From positions 1 through 52,702 of the forward strand of contig CAAFPW010000024.1 in assembly GCA_900764925.1 (NCBI GenBank): a stretch of DNA of 52,702 bases, in the 5' to 3' direction. The first letter of the stretch is position 1. Each line of letters starts with the position of its first letter. The translations under genes and the position numbers were made by a program. Shown here one piece after another: positions 25,265-33,035 of the stretch. Source of the stretch: Fusobacteriaceae bacterium (lineage in GTDB: Bacteria > Fusobacteriota > Fusobacteriia > Fusobacteriales > Fusobacteriaceae). The notes beneath the pieces were generated by a model. The model had not been told where the DNA came from. It made no database searches and saw nothing but the letters and a program-made list of their open reading frames with translations.

Positions 25265-26101
25265 ATGGTAGAAGAGGTAAAAATAGTAAAGGTAGGAAAT
25301 AAGGTAGAGATAGGAGGAAATAAGAGATTTGCTCTAATAGCTGGACCTTGTGTTATAGAATCAGAAGAATTAGTGATGGAAGTAGCAGGAAGAATAAAAG
25401 ATATCTGTGATAGACTTGGAATTCAATATATTTTTAAAGCTTCTTTTGATAAAGCTAATAGATCATCTATCCACTCTTTTAGAGGTCCAGGACTTGAAAA
25501 AGGGCTTGAGATATTGAAAAAAGTAAAAGAGAGATATAATGTTCCTGTAATAACAGATGTACATGAAACTTGGCAATGTAAAAAAGCTGCTGAAGTAGTA
25601 GATATTTTACAAATACCAGCTTTCTTATGTAGGCAGACAGACTTATTATTAGCAGCAGCAGAAACAGGATTACCTGTAAATATTAAAAAAGGACAATTTT
25701 TAGCTCCATGGGATATGAAAAATGTTGTGACTAAGATGGAAGAGAGTAACAATAAGAATATCTTACTTTGTGAAAGAGGAAGCACTTTTGGATATAACAA
25801 TATGGTAGTGGATATGAGATCTTTTATGGAAATGAGAAAATTCGGATACCCTGTTGTATTTGATGTAACTCATGCAGTACAAAGACCAGGTGGACTTGGA
25901 ACAGCTACATCTGGGGATAGAGAGTATGTATTTCCACTTATGAGAGCAGGACTTGCAATAGGAGTAGATGCTATATTTGCAGAGGTACATCCTAATCCAA
26001 ATGAAGCTAAGTCAGATGGACCTAATATGCTATTTTTAGATGATTTAGAGGAGATATTAAAGGTAGCTATAAAAATAGATGATTTAGTAAAAGGAAGATA
26101 G
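25265..26101 (+). CDS. kdsA: 3-deoxy-8-phosphooctulonate synthase
   Basis: Condenses arabinose-5-phosphate with phosphoenolpyruvate to make KDO-8-phosphate for the LPS core. The 278-residue barrel has the signatures LIAGPCVIESEE (C29), FDKANRSSIHSFRGPG and IPAFLCRQTDLLLAAA. Cys29 occupies the position that in Aquifex binds the catalytic metal (E. coli has Asn), so this is probably the metal-dependent class. It is followed after 9 bases by the arabinose-5-phosphate isomerase gene, giving the pathway's first two steps in order of need. Confidence 0.95.
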   Translation: MVEEVKIVKVGNKVEIGGNKRFALIAGPCVIESEELVMEVAGRIKDICDRLGIQYIFKASFDKANRSSIHSFRGPGLEKGLEILKKVKERYNVPVITDVHETWQCKKAAEVVDILQIPAFLCRQTDLLLAAAETGLPVNIKKGQFLAPWDMKNVVTKMEESNNKNILLCERGSTFGYNNMVVDMRSFMEMRKFGYPVVFDVTHAVQRPGGLGTATSGDREYVFPLMRAGLAIGVDAIFAEVHPNPNEAKSDGPNMLFLDDLEEILKVAIKIDDLVKGR

Positions 26102-26110
26102 GAGAGCGCT

Positions 26111-27079
26111 ATGGAGTTTAATGAAATAGACTATGCAAGAAGTATATTTGATGCAGAAATAGAGGAGTTACAAAGAGTAAAGAACTCATTGAATAGTGAG
26201 ATTACAAAGGTAACAGATTTAATTCTTGATTCTAAAGGAAAAGTAGTAGTAACAGGAATAGGAAAGTCAGGACTTATAGGTAAAAAGATAGCAGCAACTT
26301 TAGCTTCTACAGGAACTTCAGCAATTTTTATGAATTCAGCTGAAGGATTACACGGAGATTTAGGAATGATATCTCCTGAAGATGTAGTATTAGCTATCTC
26401 TAACAGTGGAAATAGTGATGAGATAGTATCTTTAATCCCTTCTATTGAAAAGATAGGGGCAAAGATAGTAGCTATGACAGGAAATAGAAACTCAAAACTA
26501 GGTAAGGCAGCTGACTATATACTAAATATAGGAGTTACGAAAGAAGCTTGTCCACTTAATTTAGCACCTATGTCATCTACAACAAGTACTCTTGTAATGG
26601 GAGATGCTTTAGCAGCAATATTGATTAAAAGAAGAGACTTTAGACCAGAAAATTTTGCTGTATATCATCCAGGTGGAAGTTTAGGAAAAAGACTTCTTAT
26701 GAAGGTTGAAGATATAATGAAAAAAGGTGAAGATATACCACTTTGTGATAAAGAAAGTCCAATAAAGAATGTGATACTTACAATGACAGAGAAGAGTCTA
26801 GGAGCTGTTTGTGTTATGAATGGAGATTTGATGGTAGGAATTATCACAGAGGGAGATATAAGAAGAGCATTAACAAGAGAGGGAGAGTTTTTTACTTTTA
26901 AGGCTAAAGATATAATGACAAGAAACTTTACTAAAACAGACTCAAAAAGTATGGCAATAGATGCTCTTGAACTTATGGAAAATAGACCTAGTCAAATTGC
27001 AGTACTTCCAGTAATAGATGATAATAAGTTAGTTGGAATAGTCAGAGTACATGACCTATTGAATGTAGTTGGAAGATAA
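26111..27079 (+). CDS. kdsD: Arabinose-5-phosphate isomerase (KpsF/GutQ family)
   Basis: Converts ribulose-5-phosphate to arabinose-5-phosphate, the substrate of the adjacent KdsA. The 322-residue protein has an N-terminal SIS sugar-isomerase domain (about 30-175, with TGIGKSGLIGKKIAATLAS and LAISNSGNSDEI) and two CBS domains (about 205-322). The family motif HPGGSLGKRL links the two halves. It is the last gene of the murE-kdsA-kdsD set, and the next gene has its own promoter. Confidence 0.95.
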   Translation: MEFNEIDYARSIFDAEIEELQRVKNSLNSEITKVTDLILDSKGKVVVTGIGKSGLIGKKIAATLASTGTSAIFMNSAEGLHGDLGMISPEDVVLAISNSGNSDEIVSLIPSIEKIGAKIVAMTGNRNSKLGKAADYILNIGVTKEACPLNLAPMSSTTSTLVMGDALAAILIKRRDFRPENFAVYHPGGSLGKRLLMKVEDIMKKGEDIPLCDKESPIKNVILTMTEKSLGAVCVMNGDLMVGIITEGDIRRALTREGEFFTFKAKDIMTRNFTKTDSKSMAIDALELMENRPSQIAVLPVIDDNKLVGIVRVHDLLNVVGR

Positions 27080-27092
27080 TTTATAATAAAAG

Positions 27093-27121
27093 TTGACATA
27101 GTAAGTAAATTTTTATATAAT
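27093..27121 (+). promoter_or_regulatory. Consensus sigma70-type promoter of the DUF1858 gene
   Basis: A perfect TTGACA (27093-27098) and a perfect TATAAT (27116-27121) are exactly 17 bases apart. This is the best promoter in the window and predicts high constitutive expression of a 66-residue protein. Confidence 0.92.
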
Positions 27122-27161
27122 ATTGTTGTAAGAAATTTTTAAAATTATAGGAGTGATAAAT

Positions 27162-27362
27162 ATGGTAACTAAAGATACAAATATTTTAGTAGCAGTTCAA
27201 AACTATCCTTTCATAAGTGAAGTATTTAGAAAATATGGACTTGGATGTGTAGGATGCATGATAGCAGCTGGAGAAACTTTAGGAGATGGTATCTCTGCTC
27301 ATGGATTAGATGCTGATGCAATAATAGACGAAATCAACAAAATGATAGCTGAAAGAAAATAA
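27162..27362 (+). CDS. DUF1858 domain mini-protein
   Basis: A 66-residue cytoplasmic protein that is a lone DUF1858 domain: an N-terminal ILVAVQNYPFISEVFRKYG helix region, GLGCVGCMIA with the conserved Cys-x2-Cys, then GDGISAHGLDADAIIDEINKM. The domain is often fused to the hybrid-cluster protein or to redox enzymes, which hints at a thiol or metal role; none is proven. The ATG at 27162 is 8 bases after TAGGAG, while the in-frame GTG at 27153 overlaps that site. It has its own consensus promoter and its own terminator. Confidence 0.88.
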   Translation: MVTKDTNILVAVQNYPFISEVFRKYGLGCVGCMIAAGETLGDGISAHGLDADAIIDEINKMIAERK

Positions 27363-27409
27363 CATTTAACTGTCTATAAATCTTTAATTAAATTATAATT
27401 GTGGTTATG

Positions 27410-27446
27410 AGAGGAAAAATATTGAGAAAATTTTTTTCCTCTTTTT
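27410..27446 (+). terminator. Terminator after the DUF1858 gene
   Basis: AGAGGAAAAA (27410-27419) pairs with TTTTTCCTCT (27433-27442), followed by more Ts. Confidence 0.8.
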
Positions 27447-27504
27447 ATATATTGAAATTATTTTAAATATTAGAATTATATCTATCTTGAAAGGGATAAT
27501 ATAA

Positions 27505-27533
27505 TTGAAAAAATCTCAATTTTATGATAAAAT
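27505..27533 (+). promoter_or_regulatory. Promoter of the long DUF445-to-nadE gene cluster
   Basis: TTGAAA (27505-27510) and TAAAAT (27528-27533) are 17 bases apart, 58 bases before the TTG start of the DUF445 gene. Confidence 0.65.
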
Positions 27534-27591
27534 AGTTTACTGGAATAGTAAAAAAAATTGAAGGTTTATATAGATTAAAAAGGAGAAAAAA

Positions 27592-28206
27592 TTGAATACA
27601 GAATTAATAATAAAGTTGTTACTAATAGTGGGTATAGGTGCAGGAATAGGTTGGATTACTAACTATGTGGCAATTAAAATGCTATTTAGACCATATAAAG
27701 AGATAAATTTAGGAATATTTAAGATACAAGGGCTTTTACCTAAGAGAAAACATGAGATAGGTGAGAGTATAGCTGAAACAATTCAGTCAGAATTAGTTTC
27801 GCTACAAGATATTTTAAAATCTCTTGATGGAAATAAACTAGAAGAAAAGATGAGTAAGATAATAGATGAGATTTTAGAAGAAAAACTACAAGTGGAGATA
27901 ACTAAAAGATTCCCTATGTTAGCTATGTTTTTAAGTAGTGATATGCTGGAGAAAATAAAAAATATGATAAAAGAGTCTATATTGGAAAATAGAGATGGAA
28001 TTATTCAAATGTTTTCTAGCTACGTGGAAGAAAATGTAGATTTTAAAGGAATTATCATAAGTAATGTAGATGCTTTTTCTCTTGAAAAATTAGAGGAGAT
28101 AACTTATAGCTTGGCTAAGAAAGAGTTTAAACATATAGAGGTTGTTGGAGCAATTTTAGGAGCAATAATAGGATTTGTTCAATTCTGCATTGGGATGATA
28201 ATGTAA
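27592..28206 (+). CDS. DUF445 family membrane protein
   Basis: A 204-residue protein with one membrane helix at each end (about 5-25 and 183-204) and a helical middle. The opening GAGIGWITNYVAIKMLFRPYKE, here given up to the arginine-proline turn, and GLLPKRKHEIGESIAETI are the hallmarks of the DUF445/YheB family, whose function is unknown. The start is a TTG 6 bases after AAAAGGAG; the next in-frame ATG would remove the first membrane helix. It heads a 19-gene co-directional cluster, with ruvB 9 bases downstream. Confidence 0.85.
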   Translation: MNTELIIKLLLIVGIGAGIGWITNYVAIKMLFRPYKEINLGIFKIQGLLPKRKHEIGESIAETIQSELVSLQDILKSLDGNKLEEKMSKIIDEILEEKLQVEITKRFPMLAMFLSSDMLEKIKNMIKESILENRDGIIQMFSSYVEENVDFKGIIISNVDAFSLEKLEEITYSLAKKEFKHIEVVGAILGAIIGFVQFCIGMIM

Positions 28207-28215
28207 GGAGAAGAA

Positions 28216-29217
28216 GTGGAGAGAGTAGTTACTAACCAAGAGTTTGAAAATGAAATAGAGGTACAAAAAAGTTTGAGACCAAAAAGTTTTTCGGAGTATA
28301 TTGGACAGGAGTCATTAAAGGATAAGATGTCAATATATATAGAGGCAGCTAAAAGAAGAGGAGGTTCAGTGGATCATATATTACTATATGGACCGCCAGG
28401 ACTTGGAAAAACTACTCTAGCTGGAGTAATAGCCAATGAGATGGGGGCAAATTTGAAAATAACATCTGGACCTGTCTTAGAAAGAGCAGGAGACTTAGCA
28501 GCAATTTTAACTTCATTGGAGGAGAATGATATTCTTTTTATAGATGAGATTCATAGATTGAACAATACAGTTGAAGAGATTCTATATCCGGCTATGGAAG
28601 ATGGAGAGTTAGACATAATAATAGGAAAAGGACCATCAGCTCGTTCTATAAGAATAGAACTACCTAATTTTACATTGATAGGCGCAACTACTAGAGCAGG
28701 ATTATTGAGCTCTCCACTTAGAGATAGATTTGGAGTAACTCACAGAATGGAGTATTATACCGAGGATGAGTTAGCACAGATAATTTTACGTGGTGGAAAA
28801 ATTTTAGGTGTCAAAGTTGAGAAAGAGGGAGCTTTAGAACTTGCTAGTCGAAGTCGTGGAACTCCAAGAATAGCCAATCGTCTTTTAAAAAGGGTAAGAG
28901 ATTATTGTGAAATAAGAGGAGATGGAATAATAACTAAAAATATCTCCATGAAGGCTTTAGATATATTGGGAATAGATTCTGTTGGACTAGATGACTTGGA
29001 TAGAGATATAATAAATGCTATAATAGATAATTATGGAGGAGGACCTGTGGGAATAGAGACTTTATCACTTCTTTTAGGAGAGGATAGAAGAACTTTAGAG
29101 GAGGTTTATGAACCATTTTTAGTTAAGATAGGATATATTAAGAGAACAAATAGAGGAAGAGTTGTTACGCAAAAAGCTTATGAACATTTTAAAAAAGTGA
29201 AGGAGCAGGAGAAGTAA
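28216..29217 (+). CDS. ruvB: Holliday junction branch migration helicase RuvB
   Basis: The AAA+ motor that drives branch migration with RuvA during recombination repair. The 333-residue protein has Walker A GPPGLGKT (59-66), Walker B LFIDEIHRL, the sensor region TTRAGLLSSPLRDRFG and the C-terminal winged helix (GYIKRTNRGR). The start is a GTG 5 bases after TAAGGAG. ruvA and ruvC are not adjacent. Its stop overlaps the Rrf2 start (TAATG). Confidence 0.97.
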   Translation: MERVVTNQEFENEIEVQKSLRPKSFSEYIGQESLKDKMSIYIEAAKRRGGSVDHILLYGPPGLGKTTLAGVIANEMGANLKITSGPVLERAGDLAAILTSLEENDILFIDEIHRLNNTVEEILYPAMEDGELDIIIGKGPSARSIRIELPNFTLIGATTRAGLLSSPLRDRFGVTHRMEYYTEDELAQIILRGGKILGVKVEKEGALELASRSRGTPRIANRLLKRVRDYCEIRGDGIITKNISMKALDILGIDSVGLDDLDRDIINAIIDNYGGGPVGIETLSLLLGEDRRTLEEVYEPFLVKIGYIKRTNRGRVVTQKAYEHFKKVKEQEK

Positions 29218-29639
29218 TGAAGATAAGTACAAGAGTGAGATATGGATTGAAAGCATTAGTTTATATTGCTGATAAAAGTAGTGAAAATAAGTTAGTGAGA
29301 ATAAAAGAGATATCTGATGAACAAGGGGTATCTGTACAATATTTAGAGCAGATACTTTTCAAATTAAAAAACGAGAATATAATCGAAGGAAAAAGAGGAC
29401 CAAATGGTGGGTATAGACTTGCAAAAGAGCCACAAAATATCACATTACATCAATTATATAAGATTCTAGATGAAGAAGAAAAAGTAATAGATTGTAACGA
29501 GAGTGAAGAGCATAAGGCGGTATGTGGTGAAGGAACATGTTCTGGAAACTGTATCTGGGGAAAGCTAGATAATGCTATGACTAAGATTCTAGAAGAGACA
29601 ACATTAGATGAATTTATAAAAAATAAAGATATGATATAG
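29217..29639 (+). CDS. Rrf2/IscR-like transcriptional regulator
   Basis: A 140-residue Rrf2-family regulator. The winged helix (about 1-70) includes EISDEQGVSVQYLEQILFKL and GPNGGYRLAK. The segment C93 ... C103, C108, C112 matches the place where IscR and related proteins bind a [2Fe-2S] cluster, so iron-sulfur or redox sensing is likely. It overlaps ruvB by one base, and no isc/suf genes are in the window. Its targets are unknown; CymR-type members lack these cysteines. Confidence 0.88.
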   Translation: MKISTRVRYGLKALVYIADKSSENKLVRIKEISDEQGVSVQYLEQILFKLKNENIIEGKRGPNGGYRLAKEPQNITLHQLYKILDEEEKVIDCNESEEHKAVCGEGTCSGNCIWGKLDNAMTKILEETTLDEFIKNKDMI

Positions 29640-29648
29640 GAGAATCCT

Positions 29649-30362
29649 ATGATAAGTGTTATAATATCAGAAGAGAGTATTTTTGAAAATAAAATAGTAG
29701 TAGATGATAAAGCTGATGTAAATCATCTAAAAAATGTTTTCAGAGTGAAACTAAATGAAAAAGTTAGAGCTGTAGATGGTGAAAAAGAGTATCTATGTAG
29801 AGTAATAGAGATTGAAAAGAAAAGCGTTACTTTAGAGATAGATGAGATATTTGAAGATAGATTTTCAACTAAAGTTAAAATAGATGCAGCTTTAGGAATT
29901 TTAAAAAATGATAAGATGGATTTAACCATTCAAAAGCTTACAGAGATAGGTATAAATAAGATAATACCTCTAAATACTAAAAGAGGTGTAGCTAAGGTAA
30001 ATGAAAAAAAAGATAAATGGGATTTGATTGTAAAAGAGGCTTTGAAACAGTGTCAAGGAGTAAAGCCTTTGATTATTGATGAGGTTACAAAGATAGAAAA
30101 TCTGAAGTTGTCAGAGTATGACTTAGTAATTGTTCCCTATGAATGTGAAGAGGAGCATACATTAAAAAATCTCCTATCTAAGCAGAAACAAGATATAGAG
30201 AAAGTACTATATGTAATTGGACCAGAGGGTGGTTTTGATATAGAGGAGATAGAGTACTTAAAAGATAATGGTGCTAATATTGTTACACTAGGGAAGAGAA
30301 TTCTAAGGGCAGAGACAGCTTCTATTGTAGTAGGAGGAGTTTTAATCAATGAGTTTCAATAA
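29649..30362 (+). CDS. rsmE: 16S rRNA (uracil(1498)-N3)-methyltransferase
   Basis: Methylates U1498 in the decoding region of 16S rRNA. The 237-residue protein has an N-terminal PUA-like part (HLKNVFRVKLNEKVRAVDG) and a SPOUT methyltransferase domain with YVIGPEGGFDIEEIE and the knot signature LGKRILRAETASIV. The final 14 bases overlap mtaB, indicating coupled translation. Confidence 0.93.
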   Translation: MISVIISEESIFENKIVVDDKADVNHLKNVFRVKLNEKVRAVDGEKEYLCRVIEIEKKSVTLEIDEIFEDRFSTKVKIDAALGILKNDKMDLTIQKLTEIGINKIIPLNTKRGVAKVNEKKDKWDLIVKEALKQCQGVKPLIIDEVTKIENLKLSEYDLVIVPYECEEEHTLKNLLSKQKQDIEKVLYVIGPEGGFDIEEIEYLKDNGANIVTLGKRILRAETASIVVGGVLINEFQ

Positions 30363-31647
30363 GAGAGTAGCATTTTATACTCTTGGGTGTAAAGTAAATC
30401 AGTATGAAACTGAAAGTATAAAAAATCAACTTATAAAAAAAGGATATACTGAGGAAGATTTTGAAAAAGAAGCGGATATCTATATAGTAAATTCATGTAC
30501 AGTTACTAGTATAGCTGATAGAAAGACAAGAAATATGTTGAGGAGAGCTAAAAAAGCTAATCCCAATAGTAAGGTTATAGTGACTGGTTGTTATGCTCAA
30601 ACTAATAGTAAAGAGCTATTAGAGATGGAAGAGATAGATTATGTAGTTGGAAACAAGTATAAAAAAGGTATTGTAAATTTCATAGAAGATATAGAAAATA
30701 GAACTATGGATAGATTAAAAAATGATAATATTTTTGATGAGTATGAATATGCTGAATATGAGTTTGCAACTTTAAGAGAGATGTCAAGAGCTTATGTGAA
30801 GATACAAGATGGATGTAATAATTTTTGCTCATATTGTAAAATACCCTTTGCAAGAGGAAGAAGTAGATCAAGAAAGAAAGAGAATATATTAAAAGAGATT
30901 GAAAAATTAGTAAATGAAGGGTTTAAAGAGATCATATTGATAGGAATAAATCTAGGAGCATATGGAGAGGATTTGAAAGAGGAGATATCTTTTGAAGACT
31001 TACTTGAAGAGATTTTACAAGTAAAGGGATTGGAGAGAGTAAGAATAGGATCTTTCTATCCTGATAAGATTTCAGATAGATTTATAGAGTTATTTAAGTA
31101 TAAGAATCTAATGCCTCATCTTCATATTTCACTTCAATCATGTGATGATACAGTTTTAAAAATGATGAGAAGAAATTATGGAAGTGATTTAATAGAGGAG
31201 AGATTACTAAAATTAAAGAATAGTGTAGAGAATATGGAGTATACTGCAGATATTATAGTAGGGTTTCCTGGAGAGACAGAGGAGATGTTCCAAAACTCTT
31301 ATAAACTCATTGATAAAATCGGGTTTTCTGGAATACATATTTTCCAATATTCAGATAGAGAAAATACAATAGCGAGTAGGTTAGAAAATAAGATAGATTC
31401 AAAAGTAAAAAAAGAGAGAGCAGACAGATTAGAAGAGTTAAAGCATATTATGTCTAAAAGAGTAAGAGAAAGCTATATAGAGAAAAATTTAAAGGTTCTC
31501 ATAGAAGAGGAGATAGATGGATATCTATATGGTTATAGCGAAAACTATTTAAGAGTTAAAGTAAAAGGGGATAAAAAACTAATAAATGAGGTAGTTGATA
31601 AAAAAATTAACTCATTGGAAAAGGAGTTGTTGTTAGTAAATGAATAG
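30349..31647 (+). CDS. mtaB: tRNA t6A37 methylthiotransferase MtaB
   Basis: Converts N6-threonylcarbamoyladenosine-37 of certain tRNAs to the 2-methylthio form, using two [4Fe-4S] clusters. The 432-residue protein has the methylthiotransferase N-terminal domain (C14, C50, C81), the radical SAM cluster motif CNNFCSYCKIP (C-x3-C-x2-C) and a C-terminal TRAM-like domain (about 370-430). TLGCKVNQYET distinguishes MtaB from MiaB and RimO. It overlaps genes on both sides (rsmE by 14 bases, the LytR_C gene by 8). Confidence 0.93.
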   Translation: MSFNKRVAFYTLGCKVNQYETESIKNQLIKKGYTEEDFEKEADIYIVNSCTVTSIADRKTRNMLRRAKKANPNSKVIVTGCYAQTNSKELLEMEEIDYVVGNKYKKGIVNFIEDIENRTMDRLKNDNIFDEYEYAEYEFATLREMSRAYVKIQDGCNNFCSYCKIPFARGRSRSRKKENILKEIEKLVNEGFKEIILIGINLGAYGEDLKEEISFEDLLEEILQVKGLERVRIGSFYPDKISDRFIELFKYKNLMPHLHISLQSCDDTVLKMMRRNYGSDLIEERLLKLKNSVENMEYTADIIVGFPGETEEMFQNSYKLIDKIGFSGIHIFQYSDRENTIASRLENKIDSKVKKERADRLEELKHIMSKRVRESYIEKNLKVLIEEEIDGYLYGYSENYLRVKVKGDKKLINEVVDKKINSLEKELLLVNE

Positions 31648-32608
31648 AAGAGTGAGGGCAATATTTACAGTTTTTATTATAATAATAGCATTGGGAGTTT
31701 TTTTATTTGCTAATTCTATAAGAAAAAATCCTGAATTAGATAAAAATAGTAGTTATCTTATAATAGGAAAAGAAAATTTGATAGCTGTATATCAGGATAA
31801 GTTAGCAGTTAAAATTCCTTTTGAGATAAATATAGATAAGGAAAAAACTTTTAGAGAACTAGTTGATGAGAAGAATGAAGAGGAAGTTTTGAGTACTATC
31901 AATAAAATATTGCCAGTTCCTCTAACTAATTATATGAGAGTAAAATATGGACAGGTTAATTTGAATGTAAAAAATTCTAAAAATATACCAGAAACTATAA
32001 TAGATAATAAAAGATATATAGTGACATCAAGTATGTATTCTATGTTTGATTCACTATATAGTAACTCTAAAAATAAGAATGAGATAAATGAAAATATAAT
32101 AGTAGATGTATTGAATGCTAATAATATAAATGGTTATGCAAGAAAAACTGGAGAGAGAATAAAAGAGAGATTGGGAATGAAATATAATGCAGCTAACTAT
32201 GAAAATAGTATGGAAGAGAGTTATATTATTCTTAATGATATATCTACAGACAAAGCACAAGATATCGTTATGCAACTAAATGAGAAATACTTAAAAATTC
32301 AACAAATTCCAACTGTTCCAACTCTAGCAAATATAGTAGTGGTTTTAGGAAAGGAAGATAATATAGATTTTTCTATAGAGGTTATGGGAGAGAATGCTAA
32401 CAGTGTAAAAAATGTAGCTGATGAATTAAAAAGTGAAGGATATAAAAATATAAAGAGTGAAACAGAGAAGAGTAAGGCTGATGATTCAGTAATAGAGTAT
32501 TCTCCAGAAGATTATTTTATAGCTTATAAAATATCAAAACTATTAAAAATTGATAATTTAATAGAAAAATCAGAGTTAAAAAATAAAATTAATGTTATAG
32601 TAAAGTAG
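31640..32608 (+). CDS. Membrane-anchored LytR_C-domain protein
   Basis: A 322-residue protein with an N-terminal membrane anchor (about 7-26) and an extracytoplasmic remainder. NIIVDVLNANNINGYARKTGERIKERLG (only its first part is diagnostic, about residue 152) begins a domain like the LytR/CpsA C-terminal domain, and a second weaker copy may follow (IEVMGENANSVKNVADELKSEG). No LytR phosphotransferase domain is present. It sits just before a MreD-like gene and mrdA, so a role in wall assembly is plausible (inference). Confidence 0.75.
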   Translation: MNRRVRAIFTVFIIIIALGVFLFANSIRKNPELDKNSSYLIIGKENLIAVYQDKLAVKIPFEINIDKEKTFRELVDEKNEEEVLSTINKILPVPLTNYMRVKYGQVNLNVKNSKNIPETIIDNKRYIVTSSMYSMFDSLYSNSKNKNEINENIIVDVLNANNINGYARKTGERIKERLGMKYNAANYENSMEESYIILNDISTDKAQDIVMQLNEKYLKIQQIPTVPTLANIVVVLGKEDNIDFSIEVMGENANSVKNVADELKSEGYKNIKSETEKSKADDSVIEYSPEDYFIAYKISKLLKIDNLIEKSELKNKINVIVK

Positions 32609-32614
32609 GAAATT

Positions 32615-33031
32615 ATGTTATATATACTGTCAATATTGGGAATAATTTTTGAAGTGAGTTTGCCATTTACTGCTAATGTTTTAGTGGTAACTTTAAGTTT
32701 TTTAGTCTATTTAATAAGCTTAAAAGATGAGAGAAACATAGTATTATTGGGATTAATTGCCATAATATTATCGTTACAAAGTAATAATTTTTTTAAGATA
32801 ATAACTATATTGATTATCAGTTATTACCTTTTAAATTTTTTGTTTCTACATTTAGCATATAAAAAAAGTAATATTTTAATATTTTCCTTGGTACAAGCAG
32901 GAATTTATAGCTTATTATCGTTAAATAATCTTAAATTAAATTATTTTTTGTTCAATATTGTTGGTTTTATAGTTTTAAATTATATTTATATAAGAGTTTT
33001 AAAGAGAAAAGATAAGGGTATAAAAGGATAG
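32615..33031 (+). CDS. Small polytopic membrane protein, MreD-like by position
   Basis: A 138-residue, very hydrophobic protein with about five membrane segments. It directly precedes mrdA (gap 4 bases), the place taken by mreD in many rod-shape operons, and its size and topology agree with MreD (about 160 residues). Sequence similarity to MreD is not obvious to me, and mreB and mreC are absent from the window. The MreD-like call is therefore positional. It might be a divergent elongasome subunit or an unrelated Fusobacterium protein. Confidence 0.55.
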   Translation: MLYILSILGIIFEVSLPFTANVLVVTLSFLVYLISLKDERNIVLLGLIAIILSLQSNNFFKIITILIISYYLLNFLFLHLAYKKSNILIFSLVQAGIYSLLSLNNLKLNYFLFNIVGFIVLNYIYIRVLKRKDKGIKG

Positions 33032-33035
33032 ATAT

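Noticed and set aside
30349..30362. Frameshift between rsmE and mtaB
   Set aside because: Both proteins are complete with normal ends; the 14-base overlap is ordinary coupling.
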